Shown piece by piece: positions 1 to 8,331 of a stretch of 64,000 nucleotides of DNA. Origin of the DNA: Nocardia terrae (GTDB lineage Bacteria; Actinomycetota; Actinomycetes; Mycobacteriales; Mycobacteriaceae); NCBI RefSeq assembly GCF_009760405.1, contig NZ_WRPP01000003.1, positions 186,001 to 250,000 on the forward strand, written 5' to 3'. Below the pieces are notes generated by a model that was given only the letters and a program-made list of their open reading frames with translations, was not told the DNA's origin and ran no database searches. Both the position numbers and the translations under genes were made by a program. How positions within the stretch are numbered: position 1 is the stretch's first letter; each line of letters begins with the position of its first letter.

Positions 1-728
1 TCGCCAAGGGTTTTGGCGATCTCCCCGGAGGTGAGCACGGCCACCGCCTCGGACGCCTTGCCCTTGGCGGAGATGGTGTCGGTGGCCTCGACGGTGAGGT
101 AGGGCGTCCAGTGCCAGCGGTCGAGCACCGACTCCAGGGTGCTCTTCAGGAACAGGCTGGTGCCGACGCCGTTGCCGCAGACGGTGAGGATCTTCATCGG
201 TCCGGAGTGGGGCTTGCCGGCGGCGGGCGCGGCGACGGCCTTTGCGGCGGTGGCCTTTCCGGTCGAACCGCCCGCGATCGCCGCCTCGTCCAGCAGCAGC
301 GCCCGCAGCTGACGCGGCGTCTCCACCGTGCGCAGGAGTTGCTCCGCGCCCGGCTCCAGCAGCACCTTGGCGAGCGCGGCCATGGCGTCGGTGTGCACCC
401 CCGAGTCGGCGGCGGCCAGCCCGACCACCAGGTCGACGGGATCGTTGGGGCTGCCGAAGTCGACCGGCTTGTCGAGCCGCACCCACGACATGCCCGTCCG
501 GTTCACCGCGGGTGACGGCCGGGCGTGGGCGAAGGCGAATCCAGGAGCGATGACAATGTAGGGCCCGTTCTCCTCGACATTGCCGATCATCTCCGCGGTG
601 TACTCGGGAGTGGTCACGCCCGTAGCTACCAGCAAATCACCGGCGGCGCGAAGGGCCGCACGCCAGTCGTCGGCGTGACCATGCAGATCGATCGCTTCGG
701 AAGGGAGCAGATCCACCAGCGAGGTCAT
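1..728 (-). CDS. PTS sugar transporter, fused IIA-IIB subunits (C-terminus beyond window)
   Basis: Phosphotransferase protein that relays phosphate from HPr to a sugar carrier at the membrane. Reading leftward from ATG at 728, about 242 residues are visible. The N-terminal part is a type-2 EIIA domain with the phosphorylated His near residue 68 in FAFAHARP. An Ala/Gly-rich linker (about 153-175) leads to a IIB domain whose active Cys (about 184) sits in the loop VCGNGVGTS, the ascorbate/galactitol-type signature. A GAGG ribosome-binding site precedes the ATG. The gene runs off the left edge, so the C-terminus and any IIC partner are not seen. Ascorbate-type specificity is inferred from the IIB loop only. 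Confidence 0.85.
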   Translation of the reverse strand, partial: MTSLVDLLPSEAIDLHGHADDWRAALRAAGDLLVATGVTTPEYTAEMIGNVEENGPYIVIAPGFAFAHARPSPAVNRTGMSWVRLDKPVDFGSPNDPVDLVVGLAAADSGVHTDAMAALAKVLLEPGAEQLLRTVETPRQLRALLLDEAAIAGGSTGKATAAKAVAAPAAGKPHSGPMKILTVCGNGVGTSLFLKSTLESVLDRWHWTPYLTVEATDTISAKGKASEAVAVLTSGEIAKTLG

Positions 729-918
729 GTCTGGATCCTCGCACGGACTCGCTAATGGCAAATATCCGGCACACCGGACGGGTCATCCGGATCCCCGCGC
801 CGCTCCGAATCACTCCCGGTTCCCGGCATACCGGGCGTTACCGCGAACAGCGCGCCGGAAGACGTTCCCTTACATAGGATTACTGACACAACGGAGTCCC
901 TCGGACAGGGGAAAGAAG

Positions 919-1731
919 ATGACGGATCAATCGCAGTCGGAGAAGCCGAGCATTGCCCGCGTGTACGACTATCTCCTGGGCGGCAAGGACAACTACGCCG
1001 TCGACCGCGAGGTCGGGGACTTCTTCATCAAGGACCTGCCGGGGTCGGTGGATATCGCCTTCGCCAACCGCAATTGCCTCGTCCGCGCCGTCGGCGAGAT
1101 CGCCCGCGCGGGCGTCGACCAGTTCATCGACATCGGCAGCGGCCTGCCCACCGCCGACAATGTGCACCAGGTCGCGCAGCGCCACCTCACCAACCCGCAC
1201 GTCGTCTACGTCGACAACGACCCGATCGTGCTGGCCCACGGCCGCGCGCTGCTGGAGGTCGACGAGTTCACCACGGTGATCCAGGCCGATCTGCGCGATT
1301 CCGAGGCCATCCGCCACCACCCGGAGGTCGAGCGCCTCATCGACTTCACCCGGCCGGTGGCCGTCATCTTCAGCGCCATCCTGCATCACCTCAACAATGA
1401 CGAGAAGCCCGAGCAGGTGGTCCGCTACTGGGCCGACCAGATCCCTTCCGGCAGCATGATCTACATCTCACACTTCCGCTCCGGCTTCAACGAGGAGACC
1501 CGCACCGCCGAGGCGAAGCTCCAATCCACCTTCGGCCGCGGCCGCTGGCGCACCGACGAGGAAATCCTGTCGCTCTTCGGCGATCTGGAGATCCTCGAAC
1601 CCGGCCTGGTCCCCTGCTCCCTGTGGCGTCCCGAGCCCACCGCCGAGGGCGTCTCCCGCATCGGCGGCGACCACCACGAGCTGAGCGTGTGGGAACAGCT
1701 CATCTCGGCCGCCCTCGGCCGCAAGCCCTGA
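919..1731 (+). CDS. SAM-dependent methyltransferase, DUF574 family
   Basis: Actinobacterial DUF574 (PF04672) methyltransferase of 270 residues, close to the usual family length. The N-terminal SIARVYDYLLGGKDNY motif is diagnostic, and the SAM-binding glycine loop follows as DIGSGLPT. An acidic VYVDNDP strand end and an AILHHL segment complete the Rossmann fold. The ATG at 919 is preceded by GGGGAAAGAAG; upstream in-frame codons lack family similarity. The stop lies 2 bases before the prenyltransferase GTG, so the two are probably co-translated. The substrate is unknown; pairing with an aromatic prenyltransferase suggests a small aromatic molecule, which is inference. Confidence 0.88.
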   Translation: MTDQSQSEKPSIARVYDYLLGGKDNYAVDREVGDFFIKDLPGSVDIAFANRNCLVRAVGEIARAGVDQFIDIGSGLPTADNVHQVAQRHLTNPHVVYVDNDPIVLAHGRALLEVDEFTTVIQADLRDSEAIRHHPEVERLIDFTRPVAVIFSAILHHLNNDEKPEQVVRYWADQIPSGSMIYISHFRSGFNEETRTAEAKLQSTFGRGRWRTDEEILSLFGDLEILEPGLVPCSLWRPEPTAEGVSRIGGDHHELSVWEQLISAALGRKP

Positions 1732-1733
1732 CC

Positions 1734-2669
1734 GTGGACACGCCCGGCGTGGTGACGCTCGATCGGATTCGGCGGGACCTGCGCGAGTTCGCGCGTCTCG
1801 CCGAGGTCGGGTACGACCCGGCGGTGGTGGATCCGGTGCTCGAGGAACTCGAACCGCTGTGGACCACTTCGGTACTCGGGGTCCGCACGACCACGCATCC
1901 ACCGGCGCGGCGGCAGGTGAACGTCCGGTTGATGAATTCGGGTCCGGGCGCCGATCCGGTCACGCCGCTGCGCAAGTCCGGGCTGCTCGAGTTCACCGGG
2001 CATCCGATGGAGGAGTTGCTGGTCGAGGTTCCCGCGGCCGTGCCCGCGCTGTACGGCGTCGACGTCGGGGTCACCACCGGAGTCGAGAAGATCTGGCTCA
2101 TGTTCCCGGAACTCCTCGAGGTGGATCGGGTACTCGAATTTCCCGGTATTCCGCAGGCGGCGCGCGACCATGCGGCACACCTGAACCGCTACGGCGGCCA
2201 GATCGGCATCATGGCCTTGGATTTCGCCAGCCGGACCATGAATCTCTACTCCCGGGTCTTCACCCCGGGCACTCTCACCGCCGCCGAGATCGGCACGATG
2301 CTGGCGGATCTGGACTTCGTCGCGGCCACCGACACCGAATTGGCGCTGCTCGCACAGACATTCAACCTGTACCGCACCTTCTCCTGGACTTCGCCGCGGA
2401 TGCGACGCATCTGCCTGCCCGCACGCTTCGATGCCGAGACCTTCCCGAAGCATCTCGATCCGGTGCTGGACCGATTCGTCTCCGGCGCACCCTATGCGGG
2501 AACCGGCTCGCGCGCCTTCACCTTCTACACCGCCTACGGTCCCGACGACCGGTACTACAAGGTCCAAGCCGAGTACACCTCGGCCCGCACTGCCGCTTTT
2601 CCCGGAGGCGCCGAACCCCGAGTCCATTCTTCGGGCCGCGAATCCGAGCCCGAACCACTTCGCGATTGA
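1734..2669 (+). CDS. ABBA-fold aromatic prenyltransferase (NphB/CloQ-like)
   Basis: Predicted soluble enzyme transferring an isoprenoid diphosphate to an aromatic acceptor. The 311 residues match the NphB/CloQ family in length and in landmark segments: GLLEFTGHPMEELL (compare GLFPATGHPVDDLL in NphB), GVTTGVEKIWLMFP, RTMNLYSR, and the C-terminal SGAPYAG and YYKVQAEYT stretches. The family lacks the DDxxD motif of other prenyltransferases, and none is seen here. The start is GTG at 1734, two bases after the methyltransferase stop. No polyketide or phenazine genes are visible nearby, so the acceptor is unknown. Confidence 0.8.
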   Translation: MDTPGVVTLDRIRRDLREFARLAEVGYDPAVVDPVLEELEPLWTTSVLGVRTTTHPPARRQVNVRLMNSGPGADPVTPLRKSGLLEFTGHPMEELLVEVPAAVPALYGVDVGVTTGVEKIWLMFPELLEVDRVLEFPGIPQAARDHAAHLNRYGGQIGIMALDFASRTMNLYSRVFTPGTLTAAEIGTMLADLDFVAATDTELALLAQTFNLYRTFSWTSPRMRRICLPARFDAETFPKHLDPVLDRFVSGAPYAGTGSRAFTFYTAYGPDDRYYKVQAEYTSARTAAFPGGAEPRVHSSGRESEPEPLRD

Positions 2670-2706
2670 CGACCGGGCCGAGGTCCGGTCCGCAATCCGG
2701 GCGCGA

Positions 2707-2724
2707 ACATACACAGTTGTATGT
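2707..2724. promoter_or_regulatory. TetR operator candidate, copy 1
   Basis: Perfect inverted repeat ACATACA-N4-TGTATGT, ending 17 bases before the TetR start codon. The same arms with a different spacer recur upstream of the thiolase operon at 3476-3493. Two identical palindromes flanking a regulator gene suggest autoregulation plus operon control. Confidence 0.75.
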
Positions 2725-2741
2725 AAGTGTAAGATCCCGGT

Positions 2742-3386
2742 ATGACCAGCCCAGCCGTCTCGAAACAGCCGCGTCGCACCCAGGAGCAGCGCAGCAGCGA
2801 GACGCGCACGCGACTGCTGGACGCCACCATCGAATGCCTCGTCGAGTACGGGTACGCCGGGACCACCACGCCGCGGGTCGCCGAGCGCGCGGGGGTAACC
2901 AGGGGTGCGCAGGTGCACCATTTCGGCTCCAAGACCGATCTGGTGGTGGCGGCGGTGAGCCATCTGGCGCAGCGGCGCACCGAGGCGGCCATGAAGGAGC
3001 TCAATCGCGTACGCGCGGGCGATGATCCGCTGGGCACCGCGCTGGAATTCCTCTGGGAGCTGCATCAGGGCCCGCTGTTCATCGCGGCCCTGGAGCTGTG
3101 GGTGGCCAGCCGGACGGATACGACGCTGGCCGCCGAGGTGGCGAAGGTCGAGCCGTTCGTGAACAACGCGGTCCTGCTCGCGGTGGCGCAGCTGGTGCCG
3201 AACGAGCTGTACCGCAAGAATGTTCGCGACTTCGCGTACACCGCCATGGACACCCTGCGCGGAATCCTGATGACCAACTTCATCTCTCCCGACCCCGAGC
3301 GCGCCCACCGCCGCTGGCTGCGAGCATCCGCGCAGCTACGCCTGGCTGCCGACGCGGGCATGCCGAACCTCCACGTCAACGACTGA
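2742..3386 (+). CDS. TetR family transcriptional regulator
   Basis: DNA-binding repressor of 214 residues. The helix-turn-helix is at about residues 20-65 (RTRLLDATIECLVEYGYAG, then TPRVAERAGVTRGAQVHHF), followed by an all-helical ligand domain. The ATG at 2742 lies just after a perfect palindrome. The only other copy of that palindrome in this region precedes the downstream thiolase operon, so this protein is the likely repressor of that operon and of itself. The ligand is probably an acyl-CoA or related lipid intermediate, inferred from the operon content. Confidence 0.9.
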   Translation: MTSPAVSKQPRRTQEQRSSETRTRLLDATIECLVEYGYAGTTTPRVAERAGVTRGAQVHHFGSKTDLVVAAVSHLAQRRTEAAMKELNRVRAGDDPLGTALEFLWELHQGPLFIAALELWVASRTDTTLAAEVAKVEPFVNNAVLLAVAQLVPNELYRKNVRDFAYTAMDTLRGILMTNFISPDPERAHRRWLRASAQLRLAADAGMPNLHVND

Positions 3387-3475
3387 TACCGGCGCGGCTG
3401 TATGTGCCGCTGCACCAAGCTGACCTCTTGATCTTGTAACTCCTGCCGGGATTCCTCGCACCCTCTTGCCGACTT

Positions 3476-3493
3476 ACATACAGCTTTGTATGT
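3476..3493. promoter_or_regulatory. TetR operator candidate, copy 2
   Basis: Second perfect ACATACA-N4-TGTATGT palindrome, 30 bases upstream of the thiolase ATG. The arms are identical to the 2707-2724 site and the spacers differ (CAGT versus GCTT), as expected for a real operator. A lone half-site TGTATGT also occurs at 3399-3405. Confidence 0.78.
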
Positions 3494-3523
3494 TTGTTTC
3501 TGCACCCCTATGTGAGGAGTTCG

Positions 3524-4780
3524 ATGACGAACAAGGCCCACCCGTCGCCCCACCCCCACCCCGCATCGGGTCGCTCCGCGAACCGCGTTTTTGTCGTCGG
3601 CGTCGGCATGACGAAGTTCGAGAAGCCGGGGCGGCGCAAGAACGAAGACGGCAGTGCCTGGGACTACCCGGACATGGCCCGGGAATCGGGGACCAAGGCC
3701 CTCGCTGATGCCGGGATCGACTATCGCGAGATCGAGCAGGCTTACGTCGGCTACGTCTACGGTGAGTCCACCTCCGGCCAGCGCGCCGTCTACGAACTCG
3801 GCTTGACCGGCATCCCGGTGGTCAATGTCAACAACAACTGCTCGACCGGCTCGACCGCGCTCTACCTTGCGGCACAGTCGATTCGGGGCGGGCTGGCCGA
3901 CTGCACGCTGGCGCTGGGTTTCGAGAAGATGCAGCCCGGCTCGCTCGGCTCCACCTGGGACGACCGCGAACAGCCCATGGCGCGCCACATCATGGCGCTC
4001 GCGGAGATCTCCGAGGTGCTGTTCCCGGTGGCCCCGTGGATGTTCGGCGCGGCCGGACGCGAGCACATGAAGAAGTACGGCACCACCGCCGAGCACTTCG
4101 CCAAGATCGGGTACAAGAACCACAAGCACTCGGTGAACAACCCGTATTCACAGTTCCAGGACGAGTATTCACTCGACGACATCCTGGGCTCGCGCATGAT
4201 CTACGACCCGCTCACCAAGCTGCAGTGCTCGCCCACCTCCGACGGCTCCGGCGCGGTCGTCCTCGCCTCCGAGGAGTTCGTGGACCGCCACGACCTGTCG
4301 AGGCAGGCGGTGGAGATCGTCGGCCAGGCCATGACCACCGACTTCCAGTCCACCTTCGACGGCAGCGCCAAGAACCTCATCGGCTACGACATGAATGTCC
4401 AAGCCGCGGAGAAGGTGTACGCGCAGGCCGGACTCGGCCCCGAGGACTTCCAGGTCATCGAGCTGCACGACTGCTTCTCCGCCAACGAGCTGCTGCTCTA
4501 CGAGGCGCTCGGACTGGCGAAGGAGGGCGAGGCGGGACACCTCATCGACTCCGGCGCCACCACCTACGGCGGCAAGTGGGTCGTGAACCCCTCCGGCGGT
4601 CTCATCTCCAAGGGACACCCTTTGGGCGCAACGGGTTTGGCGCAGTGCAGCGAGCTCACCTGGCAGCTGCGCGGCACCGCCGACAAGCGGCAGGTCGACA
4701 ACGTCACCGCCGCCCTGCAGCACAACATCGGGCTCGGCGGCGCGGCCGTCGTGACCGCCTACCAGCGCGCCGACCGCTGA
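3524..4780 (+). CDS. Lipid-transfer protein / SCP2-type thiolase
   Basis: Thiolase-superfamily enzyme of the SCP-x/Ltp group, 418 residues, expected to cleave a 3-ketoacyl-CoA or act as a retro-aldolase partner in lipid side-chain breakdown. The nucleophilic Cys is in [10 protein letters not shown], an HDCFSANE segment follows, and the C-terminal signature is [13 protein letters not shown]. The ATG at 3524 has GAGGAG five bases upstream. It is the first gene of a five-gene operon with SRPBCC, hot-dog, SDR and acyl-CoA dehydrogenase genes. The physiological substrate cannot be read from sequence; a branched or sterol-like acyl chain is plausible. Confidence 0.88.
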   Translation: MTNKAHPSPHPHPASGRSANRVFVVGVGMTKFEKPGRRKNEDGSAWDYPDMARESGTKALADAGIDYREIEQAYVGYVYGESTSGQRAVYELGLTGIPVVNVNNNCSTGSTALYLAAQSIRGGLADCTLALGFEKMQPGSLGSTWDDREQPMARHIMALAEISEVLFPVAPWMFGAAGREHMKKYGTTAEHFAKIGYKNHKHSVNNPYSQFQDEYSLDDILGSRMIYDPLTKLQCSPTSDGSGAVVLASEEFVDRHDLSRQAVEIVGQAMTTDFQSTFDGSAKNLIGYDMNVQAAEKVYAQAGLGPEDFQVIELHDCFSANELLLYEALGLAKEGEAGHLIDSGATTYGGKWVVNPSGGLISKGHPLGATGLAQCSELTWQLRGTADKRQVDNVTAALQHNIGLGGAAVVTAYQRADR

Positions 4781-4804
4781 CCACCCTCCCCCTTCCACCC
4801 CGAT

Positions 4805-4833
4805 CCGCGATCCCGGCGACGCCGGGATCGCGG
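4805..4833. other. Intra-operon 13-bp perfect hairpin
   Basis: Perfect 13-bp stem (4805-4817 with 4821-4833) closed by GAC, placed between the thiolase stop and the SRPBCC ribosome-binding site. There is no U-tract. It could be a partial terminator, a processing site or an mRNA stabiliser that makes thiolase expression differ from the genes downstream. Confidence 0.6.
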
Positions 4834-4853
4834 GAATTACAAGAGGTAATCAA

Positions 4854-5291
4854 ATGGGACACATCGAAGCTTCCAAAGACCTCAACGCGACCCCTGACGG
4901 CTTGTGGGCGGTCGTCTCCGACCCGCAGACCTGGGACAAGTGGTTCTCCATCCACGAGCGCTGGATGGAGGAGCCGCCCGCCGTGCTCGCACCGGGCGCG
5001 AAGCTGACCGCCAAGATCATGATGCTGGGCATGGCCAACAAGATCGAGTGGGTGGTCGAGAGCGTCGAGACTCCGAACCGGTTGGTGCTCAGCGGCACCG
5101 GCATGGCCGGTGTGAAGGTGCAGTTCTCCTTCGACATCCTCGCCGAGGGCGAGGGCAGCAGGTTCTCGGTGTCCGGCGATTTCGAGGGTGCGCTGATCAA
5201 GGGGGCACTGGGTAAGGCGGTGGAGAAGGATGGCCTCACTCAACTGGACAAAACTCTCGCCGCGCTCGACGCTCTCGCCACGGCGGTCTGA
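4854..5291 (+). CDS. SRPBCC family protein (polyketide cyclase/START-like)
   Basis: Small soluble helix-grip-fold protein of 145 residues that should bind a hydrophobic ligand. The sequence opens with GHIEASKDLNATPDGLWAVV and carries a DPQTWDKWF stretch, both typical of SRPBCC/polyketide-cyclase proteins. An AGAGGT site precedes the ATG. It follows the thiolase after a 73-base gap containing a strong hairpin, and its stop is one base from the next start. A role as lipid or CoA-ester carrier for the operon is inference. Confidence 0.82.
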   Translation: MGHIEASKDLNATPDGLWAVVSDPQTWDKWFSIHERWMEEPPAVLAPGAKLTAKIMMLGMANKIEWVVESVETPNRLVLSGTGMAGVKVQFSFDILAEGEGSRFSVSGDFEGALIKGALGKAVEKDGLTQLDKTLAALDALATAV

Positions 5292-5292
5292 C

Positions 5293-6159
5293 ATGGCCTC
5301 GACAGCAGTCGAGTTCGACAAGTCCGGATTGGGCACCTGGTCCGACGAGGAACCGTTCGAGGTCACTCGCGAGCGCATCGCCGCCTACGCGGCGGCCACC
5401 AACGACCCCATCCCCGCGCACGTGAAAGGCAATGTCGCACCGCCGATCTTCGCCATCGTGCCGGTCTTCGACGCCATGATGGTGCCGGTGATCGGCGTGG
5501 CCCCGATGGACATCTTCGGGCGGGTCGTCCACGGGGAGCAGGACTTCCACTTCCACCGGCCCATCCGGCCCGGCGACAAGCTGGCCTCCCGGGCCAAGGC
5601 CATCGGCTACGAGGGCAAGGACAACGGCTCGACCATCACCATCCTCATCGAATGTCGTTCCGAGGACGGTGAACTCGTCAACGAGCAGTACCTGACCGCG
5701 TTCTTCCGCAATGTCGACGCGGGCGAGCAGGTCGGTGACCGCGCCCCGGCGCACCGGTTCGATCCGGCGCTGCTGGAGCGGGAGCCGCTGGCGACGGCGT
5801 CCGCGCACGTCGACGCCGACCAGACGTACCGGTACTCCCCCGCCTCGGGCGACCCGGTGCCGCTGCACCTCGACGACCAGGTCGCCAAGGACGCCGGACT
5901 GCCCGGCATCATCGCGCACGGGCTGTGCACGATGGCGATGTCCTCGTGGGGTGTGCTCGGCCAGGTGGCGGGCTCGGATGTGGCTCGGCTGCAACGGTAT
6001 GCGGTGCGCTTCTCCAAGATGGTGTTCCCCGGCGACGACCTCGAGACCCAGATCTGGAAGGTCGGCAACGCCGACGGGGTCACCACCTATGCCTTCCGCA
6101 CTGTTCGCGGTGACGACACCGTACTGAGCGACGGCCTCGCCGAAATTTCCGACAACTAG
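5293..6159 (+). CDS. MaoC-like double hot-dog enoyl-CoA hydratase
   Basis: Predicted (R)-specific enoyl-CoA hydratase, 288 residues with two hot-dog domains. The N-terminal half (about 1-140) resembles the FAS1-type dehydratase N-domain. The C-terminal half carries the MaoC catalytic segment YSPASGDPVPLHLDD followed by GIIAHGLCTM, which supplies the Asp/His dyad. The ATG at 5293 is one base after the SRPBCC stop. In the operon it would hydrate the enoyl-CoA made by the acyl-CoA dehydrogenase and feed the SDR. Confidence 0.87.
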   Translation: MASTAVEFDKSGLGTWSDEEPFEVTRERIAAYAAATNDPIPAHVKGNVAPPIFAIVPVFDAMMVPVIGVAPMDIFGRVVHGEQDFHFHRPIRPGDKLASRAKAIGYEGKDNGSTITILIECRSEDGELVNEQYLTAFFRNVDAGEQVGDRAPAHRFDPALLEREPLATASAHVDADQTYRYSPASGDPVPLHLDDQVAKDAGLPGIIAHGLCTMAMSSWGVLGQVAGSDVARLQRYAVRFSKMVFPGDDLETQIWKVGNADGVTTYAFRTVRGDDTVLSDGLAEISDN

Positions 6160-6168
6160 GAGACATTC

Positions 6169-7047
6169 ATGGGTGCACTCGACGGACGGGTCGCCATTAT
6201 CACCGGGGCCGGTCGGGGGATCGGCCGCGAGCACGCGCTGCTGTTCGCCCGGGAGGGCGCGGCGGTCGTGGTCAACGACCTCGGCGGCAGCAATGCCGGT
6301 GAGGGCACGGACACCGGACCCGCGCACGAGGTGGTGAACGAGATCATCGCCGCAGGGGGGCGGGCGATCGCGAACACCGACAGCGTGGCCGACTGGCAGG
6401 GCGCGAAAAACCTGGTGGATCAGGCGGTTTCGGAGTTCGGACGCCTCGACGTCGTGGTGAACAACGCGGGCATCCTGCGCGACGCGTTCATCGCGGGCAT
6501 GGACGAGAACCAGTGGGACGCGGTCATCGCCGTGCACCTCAAGGGGCACGCGGCGGTGCTGCGGCACGCGGCCGCGTACTGGAAGGACCAGTCCAAGGCC
6601 GGGAATCAGCCGGTGGCCGCGGTGATCAATACCGCGTCGGCCTCGGGCACCACGGTTCCCAATGCCGGACAGGCGAATTACGGCGCGGCCAAGGCCGCCA
6701 TCGCCGCGCTCACCCTGGTGGCCGCCGACGAGCTGGCCCGCTACGGCGTGCGCGTGAACGCCATCGCGCCCATCGCCCGCACCCGGCTCACCCTGGCCAC
6801 GCCGGGCATGGGCGAGATGATGGCCGCGCAGCAGGCCGGCCTGGAGGAAGGCGAGTTCGATGCCTTCAGTCCGGCCAATATCTCCCCGCTGGTGGCGTAT
6901 CTTGCCACGGAGAAGTGCCCGATCACCGGCAAGGTGTTCGCGGTGCAGGGCGGCGCGATCTCCGAACTGGCGGGGTGGCACGACGTGAAGACCATCGAGA
7001 CCGAAGGCCCGTGGTCCATCGACGATATCGCCGGCCGGCTGCCGTAA
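6169..7047 (+). CDS. SDR family oxidoreductase (3-hydroxyacyl-CoA dehydrogenase-like)
   Basis: NAD(P)-dependent short-chain dehydrogenase of 292 residues. It has the TGxxxGxG cofactor loop (TGAGRGIG, about residues 12-19), NNAG in the middle, and a catalytic YxxxK in NYGAAKAA. The inserted segment GGSNAGEGTD after the second strand is typical of the peroxisomal multifunctional-enzyme-type (HSD17B4-like) branch. It probably oxidises the hydroxyacyl-CoA made by the MaoC protein. An AGGAGA site precedes the ATG, nine bases after the hydratase stop. Confidence 0.88.
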   Translation: MGALDGRVAIITGAGRGIGREHALLFAREGAAVVVNDLGGSNAGEGTDTGPAHEVVNEIIAAGGRAIANTDSVADWQGAKNLVDQAVSEFGRLDVVVNNAGILRDAFIAGMDENQWDAVIAVHLKGHAAVLRHAAAYWKDQSKAGNQPVAAVINTASASGTTVPNAGQANYGAAKAAIAALTLVAADELARYGVRVNAIAPIARTRLTLATPGMGEMMAAQQAGLEEGEFDAFSPANISPLVAYLATEKCPITGKVFAVQGGAISELAGWHDVKTIETEGPWSIDDIAGRLP

Positions 7048-7065
7048 TCAGAAAGGCGGACAACG

Positions 7066-8331
7066 ATGTTCGAATGGTCCGAGACCGACGAGCTGATCCG
7101 CGGCGCGGTGCGGAGCTTCATCGACAAGGAGGTGCGCCCCCATCTGGACGCCCTCGACAGCGGTGAGATGCTGCCCTACCCGATCATCCGGAAGCTGTTC
7201 ACCGAGTTCGGCATCGACGCGCTCGGCGCGGAGACGGTCGCCAAACTGCTTGCCAGGCAACGCAAGCGGGAGGAGGCCATCGCCGCGGGCGAGCCGCTGC
7301 CGGAGAAGAAGACGAAGTCCGCCGGTGACGGCGGCCCGTTCTCCGGCCAGGAATCGCTGATGGCGGTGCTGGTCAGCGAACTGTCCGGGGTGTGCATGGG
7401 CCTGGTCACCGCCATGGGGGTGAGCATCGGCCTCGGGGCCACGACCATCCTCTCGCGCGGCACGCTGGCGCAGAAGGAACGCTGGCTGGCCGACATCGTG
7501 ACCATGAAGAAGGTCGCGGCATGGGCGATCACCGAACCGGATTCGGGCTCGGACGCCTTCGGCGGGATGAAGACCTACGTCCGCCGCGACGGCGAGGACT
7601 ACATCCTCAACGGCCAGAAGACCTTCATCACCAACGGCCCGTATGCCGACACGCTGGTCGTCTACGCCAAGCTCGACGAGGGCGACGGCGTCGACAAGCG
7701 CGACCGCAAGGTGCTGACCTTCGTGCTCGACAAGGGCATGGAAGGCTTCACCCAGGGCAAGCCGTTCAAGAAGATGGGCCTGCACGCCTCTCCCACCGGC
7801 GAATTGTTCTTCGACAATGTGCGATTGGGCCGCGACCGGCTGCTCGGCGAGACCGAACAGCACGAGGGCGGCGACGGACGTGAAAGCGCCCGTTCGAGTT
7901 TCACCGCCGAACGCATCGGGGTGGCCTTCATGGCGCTGGGCATCGTCAACGAATGCCACCGGCTCTGTGTGGATTACGCCAAGACCCGCAAGCTGTGGGG
8001 TCAGGAGATCGGCCGCTTCCAGCTGGTGCAGCTCAAGCTCGCCAAGATGGAGGTGGCGCGGATCAACGTGCAGAACATGGTGTTCAACGCGCTGGAACGC
8101 TCGCGCGCGGGCAAGCCGCCCACCCTGGCCGAGGCGTCGGCCATGAAGCTGTACTGCTCCGAGATCGCCACCGAGGTCGCCATGGACGCCGTCCAGCTCT
8201 TCGGCGGCAACGGCTACATGTCCGAATACCACGTGGAACAGCTGGCCCGCGACGCCAAGTCGCTCATGATCTACGCGGGCAGCAACGAGATCCAGGTGAC
8301 CCACGTCGCCAAGGGACTGCTCGCCAACTAG
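7066..8331 (+). CDS. Acyl-CoA dehydrogenase
   Basis: FAD-dependent dehydrogenase of 421 residues that introduces the alpha-beta double bond in an acyl-CoA. It shows AWAITEPDSGSDAFG, the FITNGP flavin segment, and the C-terminal YAGSNEIQ stretch near the adenine-binding site. A charged insertion of about 35 residues (60-95, rich in Lys/Arg/Glu) lies in the N-terminal helical domain. It is the last gene of the TetR-controlled operon, and its stop overlaps the convergent TetR stop by four bases. Confidence 0.9.
   Translation: MFEWSETDELIRGAVRSFIDKEVRPHLDALDSGEMLPYPIIRKLFTEFGIDALGAETVAKLLARQRKREEAIAAGEPLPEKKTKSAGDGGPFSGQESLMAVLVSELSGVCMGLVTAMGVSIGLGATTILSRGTLAQKERWLADIVTMKKVAAWAITEPDSGSDAFGGMKTYVRRDGEDYILNGQKTFITNGPYADTLVVYAKLDEGDGVDKRDRKVLTFVLDKGMEGFTQGKPFKKMGLHASPTGELFFDNVRLGRDRLLGETEQHEGGDGRESARSSFTAERIGVAFMALGIVNECHRLCVDYAKTRKLWGQEIGRFQLVQLKLAKMEVARINVQNMVFNALERSRAGKPPTLAEASAMKLYCSEIATEVAMDAVQLFGGNGYMSEYHVEQLARDAKSLMIYAGSNEIQVTHVAKGLLAN

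Noticed and set aside
1461-3308. Long minus-strand reading frame opposite the methyltransferase, prenyltransferase and TetR genes
   Set aside because: It is a GC-driven shadow: Arg/Gly/His-rich, no domain, and antisense to three genes with clear families.
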